From JBOGZI01 sp050697275 (GTDB lineage Bacteria > Actinomycetota > Thermoleophilia > Solirubrobacterales > 70-9), in assembly GCA_050697275.1 (NCBI GenBank), contig JBOGZI010000208.1, forward strand, positions 1 to 9,107: a DNA stretch of 9,107 nt, written 5' to 3'. Positions 6,012-9,107 of this stretch are shown piece by piece. Both the position numbers and the translations under genes were made by a program. The notes beneath the pieces are model-generated. The model had not been told where the DNA came from and made no database searches. It saw nothing but the letters and a program-made list of their open reading frames with translations. Each line of letters opens with the position of its first letter. Within the stretch, counting starts at the first letter, position 1.

Positions 6012-6035
6012 GTCGGGACCGATTCCGGTCCCGAC
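6012..6035. promoter_or_regulatory. Perfect inverted repeat in a divergent promoter region (operator candidate)
   Basis: GTCGGGACCG (6012-6021) and CGGTCCCGAC (6026-6035) form a perfect 10-bp inverted repeat around ATTC. It lies in the 150-bp gap between the divergent genes starting at 5905 and 6056, and ends 5 bp before the TAGGAT element, so it covers the -35/spacer region for the rightward gene. A dimeric regulator could bind here. A short palindrome, GCGCG-TT-CGCGC, is nearby at 5993-6004. The regulator is unknown. Confidence 0.5.
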
Positions 6036-6040
6036 CGTCG

Positions 6041-6046
6041 TAGGAT
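6041..6046 (+). promoter_or_regulatory. -10-like element before the membrane methyltransferase gene
   Basis: TAGGAT, 9 nt before the GTG at 6056. Transcription would start 2-3 nt before or at the start codon, giving a nearly leaderless mRNA, which fits the absence of a clear Shine-Dalgarno. The -35 region is occupied by the 6012-6035 inverted repeat. Confidence 0.4.
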
Positions 6047-6055
6047 CGGCGGGAA

Positions 6056-6550
6056 GTGGAGCGCCAGACCCCGAGCTCGGAGACCGCCGGCAAGCCGCAG
6101 ACGAGCGGGGTCCAGGTCCCCCCGCCGCTCTACTACGTCGCGGCCTTCCTGGTCGGAGTCGGCCTCGAGCTCGCCTTCCCGATCGACTCGCCCCCGGCCG
6201 CGATGCGCGTCGTGGTCACGGTCCTGGGCGTGCTCGCCTGGGCCATCCTCGATGGCGCCGCGATGTACGCGTTCATGCGGGCGAAGACGAGCATGCCGCC
6301 GATGAGGCCGAGCACGACGCTGGTCACCTCCGGCCCCTACCGCCTCACCCGCAACCCGATGTATCTGGGCATGGCCTGTCTCTACATCGCCCTCTCCTTC
6401 GCGCTCGGGGTGATCTGGGCGCTGGCGCTGCTTCCGCTGGTGATCCTCGCGATCGACCGGCTCGTGATCGCCCGCGAGGAGCCCTACCTGAAGCGGACCT
6501 TCGGCGACCCCTACCGCGAGTACCGGGCGCGGGTGCGCCGCTGGCTCTGA
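6056..6550 (+). CDS. Isoprenylcysteine carboxyl methyltransferase (ICMT)-like membrane protein
   Basis: This 164-residue integral membrane protein belongs to the ICMT/PEMT superfamily, SAM-dependent enzymes that methylate lipid-like or membrane-held substrates. The bacterial substrate is usually unknown. After a hydrophilic N-terminus (1-22) there are about four hydrophobic segments: roughly 25-42, 50-74, 101-118 and 119-136. The diagnostic family pattern is TSGPYRLTRNPMYLG (91-105) followed by EEPYLKRTFGDPYREY (141-156) and a terminal RRW, which make the cofactor-binding site. The start is a GTG at 6056, the first good start in frame. The gene diverges from the exported-protein gene. Its stop lies one base from the end of the convergent DUF6285-type gene, so there is no room for a terminator between them. 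Confidence 0.88.
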   Translation: MERQTPSSETAGKPQTSGVQVPPPLYYVAAFLVGVGLELAFPIDSPPAAMRVVVTVLGVLAWAILDGAAMYAFMRAKTSMPPMRPSTTLVTSGPYRLTRNPMYLGMACLYIALSFALGVIWALALLPLVILAIDRLVIAREEPYLKRTFGDPYREYRARVRRWL

Positions 6551-6551
6551 C

Positions 6552-6944
6552 TCACTCCTGCGGCCCGGCGTAGCCGGGACGGGCGACCTCGAGCTTGCGC
6601 CGGACGTGCTCGGCCAACCGCGGCGCGAGCGCCTCGATGCGGTCGTCGAAATCACCGGCGCGCAGCCGCCGCGACAGCTCCGCCGCCGAGTCGCGGGCAC
6701 GCTCGGCGAGCGCGTCCGGATCGCGGGGCACCTCACCGGACTTTCCGAGCAGCTCGTTGAACAGCTCCAGGTCGGCACGGTCGGGCGCCTCCCCGGCGCG
6801 CAGCTCTCGGGCGACCACGGCGCAGAGGTTGGCAGCGACCAGCACCTTGAAGCGCTGTTCGCGCGGGACCTCGGGCCGCAGCTCACTGAACAGATACTCG
6901 GCGACAGCCTCCAACAACTCCGGTGCCGCAGGCCGGTCCTGCAT
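6552..6944 (-). CDS. DUF6285-type small protein, partner of the upstream phosphotransferase
   Basis: A 130-residue, largely helical and charged cytoplasmic protein of unknown function. It opens MQDRPAAPELLEAVAEYLFS and continues with RFKVLVAANLCAVVARELRAG. From memory this matches DUF6285 proteins, which tend to be encoded beside ACAD10/11-like phosphotransferases; I could not search to confirm. No catalytic motif, signal or membrane segment is visible. The second half (80-120) has alternating R/E-rich helices (ERARDSAAELSRRLRAGDFD). The ATG overlaps the phosphotransferase stop by one base (TGATG), so translation is likely coupled and the two proteins probably act together. The frame is open further upstream, but longer versions would lie inside the phosphotransferase gene. 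The gene converges on the ICMT-like gene with a 1-bp gap. Confidence 0.8.
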   Translation of the reverse strand: MQDRPAAPELLEAVAEYLFSELRPEVPREQRFKVLVAANLCAVVARELRAGEAPDRADLELFNELLGKSGEVPRDPDALAERARDSAAELSRRLRAGDFDDRIEALAPRLAEHVRRKLEVARPGYAGPQE

Positions 6945-7957
6945 CAGCCGATCAACTCCAGCAGGTCCCACTCCGGCTCGCAGATGCGTCGGCCGAGCGA
7001 GGCGAGCTCGTGGCTTCGCCGCGTCCCGGTGAGGTGGTCGTGAGCCTGGCGAGCACAGATCACCGCCCACTTGACGTTGCCGAACACCTCCCAGTAGCGG
7101 ACCCGCTCGTGCTCGATGGGCGAGCCGCCCGCGGCCTCGTATACGGCGAGGAACTCGTCCAGCCCCCCGACCCCTGCGACCGGACTGCCGTCGTTGCCGA
7201 ATCGCCAGGAGCGGAGGCAGAGCCAGCCGATGTCCTCCGCGGGGTCGCCCAGATGCGCCAGCTCCCAGTCGATCACGGCGGCCAGACCGGCCGCGTCGAC
7301 GATGAAGTTGCCGAGGCGGAAGTCGCCGTGCACCAGCCGTGGCTCGGCCGGCTCCGGGGCGTTGGCGCGCAGCCAGCGCAGGCCCAGCACCACCGCCGGC
7401 AGCGGCTCGCCGATCTCATCGAGCTGCCGCTCCCATTCCTCGATCTGCCCGAAGGATGGATCCTCCGGCACCGGCGGAAGGACGCCCTCGAGCTCCCCCG
7501 GACCCAGGGAATGTATCCGAGCCAGTGCCTCGGCCAGCTGCCTCGAGAGGCGCCCACGAGCGCCCTCGTACTCGGGCTTGCGAAGGACCCGGGGCGCGAC
7601 CGAGGTGCCCTCCACGAACTCGACCAGCATCCCGGCCGAGCCGAAGCGGCCGCCGTCGGCCTCGAAGGCCAGCGGCTCGGGTACTGGCACGCCGCACCGG
7701 GCAGCCCTCTCGATCAGGTCGAACTCCGCGCGCATCGCCACCAGCGACTCCGAGCCAGGCGGGTCCCGTCGCAGCACCCACCTCGGATCCGTCTGCCCGG
7801 CTCCGGCGCCACTCTCACCCTGCACCAGCCAGGTCTCCCGCGAGGCGCCCCCCGGGATCGGGCTGAGCGAGATCTCGCCCGGGTCACCGCCGAGCAGGCC
7901 GTCGAGGACGGCGCGCACGTCGCCGGCCAGCTCAAGCGCCTCGGTCGCCGCTCCCAT
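6944..7957 (-). CDS. Phosphotransferase family protein (APH/ACAD10-11-like kinase)
   Basis: This is a 337-residue protein with the aminoglycoside-phosphotransferase/choline-kinase fold. The closest type is the kinase domain fused to acyl-CoA dehydrogenase in animal ACAD10/11, which phosphorylates 4-hydroxyacyl-CoA. A similar acyl-CoA substrate here is inference. Landmarks are a glycine-rich loop, IPGGASRETW (34-43), and the nucleotide strand RWVLRRDPPG (59-68) with arginine where many kinases have lysine. The catalytic loop is VHGDFRLGNFIVD (209-221) with D212 and N217, followed by the metal-binding AVIDWELAHLGDPAEDIGW (D230). I chose the ATG at 7957. A GAGGGAAGGA stretch lies about 12 nt upstream, and the protein starts at the usual family boundary. 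An in-frame ATG at 8020 is possible, but a candidate TAGGCT -10 lies between the two. The gene overlaps the DUF6285-type gene by TGATG. Confidence 0.9.
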   Translation of the reverse strand: MGAATEALELAGDVRAVLDGLLGGDPGEISLSPIPGGASRETWLVQGESGAGAGQTDPRWVLRRDPPGSESLVAMRAEFDLIERAARCGVPVPEPLAFEADGGRFGSAGMLVEFVEGTSVAPRVLRKPEYEGARGRLSRQLAEALARIHSLGPGELEGVLPPVPEDPSFGQIEEWERQLDEIGEPLPAVVLGLRWLRANAPEPAEPRLVHGDFRLGNFIVDAAGLAAVIDWELAHLGDPAEDIGWLCLRSWRFGNDGSPVAGVGGLDEFLAVYEAAGGSPIEHERVRYWEVFGNVKWAVICARQAHDHLTGTRRSHELASLGRRICEPEWDLLELIG

Positions 7958-7991
7958 CGCCGATGCCAGTCCTTCCCTCGTTGTGGAAGGG

Positions 7992-7997
7992 AGCCTA
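7992..7997 (-). promoter_or_regulatory. Candidate -10 for the phosphotransferase/DUF6285 pair
   Basis: TAGGCT on the minus strand. A start about 7 nt downstream would give a leader of about 27 nt that includes the GAGGGAAGGA ribosome-binding site before the ATG at 7957. The -35 region is not convincing. Confidence 0.3.
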
Positions 7998-8122
7998 GGT
8001 GAGTGCGGGTGGAGTTCCATCGAGCAATGCCAGGGCCGAGCCGCCGATAACGGGCGCACACGGCGCCTCACACGCCCGCCGGCGATCCTCCGCCCACCAG
8101 ATACCGAACCAGGAGGAAGACT

Positions 8123-8473
8123 ATGAGCGCAATCACCGAGACAGCAGCATCCTCTCCGGCTTCGGGTCACGACCGTGGCTCGATCCTGATCCGTACGACG
8201 CGAGCCGATGACGAGGAAGCACTGCTTAGGCTCGCCCAACTCGACAGTCACCCGCCGCTCGATGGCACCGTACTGGTCGCGGAGGTCTCCGGCGCGCTCC
8301 GGGCCGCGCGCTCCCTGCGAACCGGCGAGACCATCGCTGATCCGTTCGAGCACACCGAGCACCTGCGCGGGCTGCTGGCCGCGAGGGCCACGAGCATCTC
8401 GCCCGCGCCGGGGCCCCGGCGCCGTGTTGCGGTTCGCCTCCCGCGGCTGTACGCTCGCGCCGAGGCGCGATGA
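8123..8473 (+). CDS. Short GNAT-like protein lacking the acetyl-CoA loop
   Basis: A 116-residue protein resembling only the N-terminal half of a GNAT acetyltransferase. After a flexible Ser/Ala-rich start come ILIRTTRADDEEALLRLAQL (about 21-40), a DSHPPLDGTVLVAEVSGAL hairpin, and TGETIADPFEHTEHLRGLLA (68-87). This resembles strands 1-4 and helix 1 of GNAT. The acetyl-CoA pyrophosphate loop (R/Q-x-x-G-x-G/A) and the second half of the fold are absent, so it is unlikely to be a normal acetyltransferase. The tail (SPAPGPRRRVAVRLPRLYARAEAR) is basic. Similar short proteins seem common in this type of actinobacterium (recalled, not searched), arguing against a fresh truncation. AGGAGG at 8111-8116 lies 6 nt upstream of the ATG. 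The stop overlaps the following regulator start as ATGA. Confidence 0.8.
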   Translation: MSAITETAASSPASGHDRGSILIRTTRADDEEALLRLAQLDSHPPLDGTVLVAEVSGALRAARSLRTGETIADPFEHTEHLRGLLAARATSISPAPGPRRRVAVRLPRLYARAEAR

Positions 8474-9107
8474 GCCTCTCGATCCGACTCCTCGGTGCCC
8501 CGGCGCTGGAGCGCGACGGCGCACCCGCCGACCCACCGCGCGGCCGCAAGTCGTGGGCGCTGCTTGCGTATCTGGCGCTCTCCCGCTATCCACCCAGCCG
8601 CCGAGAGCTGGCCGAGCTCCTCTTCGGCGAGGCCGACGACCCGCTCGGGGCCCTCCGCTGGAGCCTCTCGCAGCTTCGCCGTGCGATCTTGCCGGAGGCC
8701 AAGGTGGGCGGCGATCCCGTGCGGCTCGAGCTTGGTCCCCAGGCGAGACTCGACGTCTCATTGCTGGAGGGCTCGAGCATCGAACCGGCGGAGGTAGGGC
8801 ATCTCAGCTCCGAGCTTCTCGCGGGAATGGCGTTCCGTGGGGCTCCGGCCCTCGAATCGTGGCTGCTCGTCGAGCGCCGCCGTCTCGCCGGCGCAGCCGA
8901 GGCCGCCCTGCACGAGACGGCTCTCGCCAGGCTCGCCGCCTCCGACAACGGCTCCGCAATCGAGCTGTCTAGAAGGGCGGCAACCCTCAATCCCCTTGAC
9001 GAGGGAAACCAGGAGCTCCTCGTCCGCTGCCTCTCGGCGAACGGCGACCGCGAAGGTGCGCTCGCCCAGGCCGATGCGTGCGAGGAGCTCTTCCGGGCGG
9101 AGCTCGG
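8470..9107 (+). CDS. SARP/BTAD-domain transcriptional regulator, N-terminal part (runs off the right edge)
   Basis: A transcription regulator of the SARP/AfsR type, with 212 codons visible. The N-terminus (MSLSIRLLGAPALERDGAP) leads into a winged-helix DNA-binding domain (about 1-95): KSWALLAYLALSR, then RRELAELLFGEADDPLGALRWSLSQLRRAILPE, the typical recognition-helix region. A bacterial transcriptional activation domain of TPR-like helices follows from about residue 100, with ESWLLVERRRLAGAAEAALHE and, near the edge, AIELSRRAATLNPLDEGNQELLVRCLSANGDREGALAQADA. The rest, which may be a short SARP end or a longer ATPase/TPR part, lies outside. The ATG overlaps the end of the GNAT-like gene by 4 bp (ATGA), so the two are co-translated. 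SARP proteins often activate nearby secondary-metabolite or stress genes; the target is not visible here. Confidence 0.88.
   Translation, partial: MSLSIRLLGAPALERDGAPADPPRGRKSWALLAYLALSRYPPSRRELAELLFGEADDPLGALRWSLSQLRRAILPEAKVGGDPVRLELGPQARLDVSLLEGSSIEPAEVGHLSSELLAGMAFRGAPALESWLLVERRRLAGAAEAALHETALARLAASDNGSAIELSRRAATLNPLDEGNQELLVRCLSANGDREGALAQADACEELFRAEL

Noticed and set aside
5906..6886. Long upstream extension of the exported-protein frame
   Set aside because: The signal sequence and ribosome-binding site at 5905 define the start. The extension is antisense to the ICMT-like gene and part of the DUF6285-type gene and is Arg/Gly-rich noise.
7971..7990. Inverted repeat CCTTCC ... GGAAGG before the phosphotransferase
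   Set aside because: Only a 6-bp stem with an 8-nt loop, overlapping the ribosome-binding region; not distinguishable from chance.
8053..8067. GGCGC-ACACG-GCGCC stem in the gap before the GNAT-like gene
   Set aside because: A 5-bp GC stem is expected often by chance in DNA of this composition.
7958..8761. Upstream extension of the phosphotransferase frame
   Set aside because: It is antisense to the GNAT-like and SARP genes and lacks any domain; the family N-terminus begins near 7957.
8208..8972. Plus-strand frame overlapping the GNAT-like and SARP genes
   Set aside because: Arg/Pro/Ser-rich out-of-frame shadow; the SARP frame beginning at 8470 shows the winged-helix and BTAD pattern.
1..9107. 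Possible defence system, CRISPR array, prophage, insertion sequence, tRNA or rRNA
   Set aside because: No regularly spaced repeats, transposase or integrase motifs, tRNA cloverleaf pattern or rRNA sequence was seen. All sizeable coding regions are explained by chromosomal genes.

Overview
The window is GC-rich throughout, densely packed with genes and free of mobile elements, RNA genes or CRISPR arrays. It looks like chromosome from a high-GC actinobacterium, most likely of the Thermoleophilia/Solirubrobacterales type. Pointers are the small exported protein opening with the IKRHLSPGLVLGLIAIMVAV type of signal, the half-length GNAT protein, a SARP/BTAD regulator, and TANNNT promoters set close to start codons. 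The lineage call is inference from sequence style; no search was run.

Positions 1-3876 (minus strand) form a housekeeping operon read right to left: DUF177/YceD, rpmF (ribosomal protein L32), plsX, acpP, rnc and smc (cut by the left edge). It joins ribosome assembly, phospholipid/fatty-acid synthesis, RNA processing and chromosome condensation. The plsX and acpP genes overlap as TAATG. The rnc product is unusual: four of the six conserved acidic active-site positions of RNase III are replaced, although the fold, the LGDS core and the dsRNA-binding domain are intact.

Positions 3901-5380 (plus strand) hold a class I SAM-dependent methyltransferase, divergent from the operon across only 24 bp, and an enoyl-CoA hydratase/isomerase family gene. 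The 24-bp gap appears to be a two-way promoter: two -10-like hexamers on opposite strands share one TA, each 7 nt from a start codon. A roughly 55-bp imperfect repeat occurs at the plsX start and again before the enoyl-CoA hydratase gene. A strong 14-bp-stem hairpin follows the hydratase gene and separates it from the convergent gene.

Positions 5456-6550 hold a small exported protein (minus) and an isoprenylcysteine-methyltransferase-like membrane protein (plus), divergent across 150 bp that carry a perfect 10-bp inverted repeat just upstream of a TAGGAT element.

Positions 6552-7957 (minus) encode an ACAD10/11-like phosphotransferase and a small DUF6285-type protein joined by a TGATG overlap. 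Positions 8123-9107 (plus) encode a half-size GNAT-like protein overlapping by ATGA with a SARP/BTAD transcription regulator cut by the right edge. No gene-free stretch exceeds about 165 bp. I found no convincing new multi-gene system. The observations most worth following are the degenerate RNase III, the symmetric divergent promoter, the repeat pair, the operator-like inverted repeat, and the phosphotransferase/DUF6285 pair.
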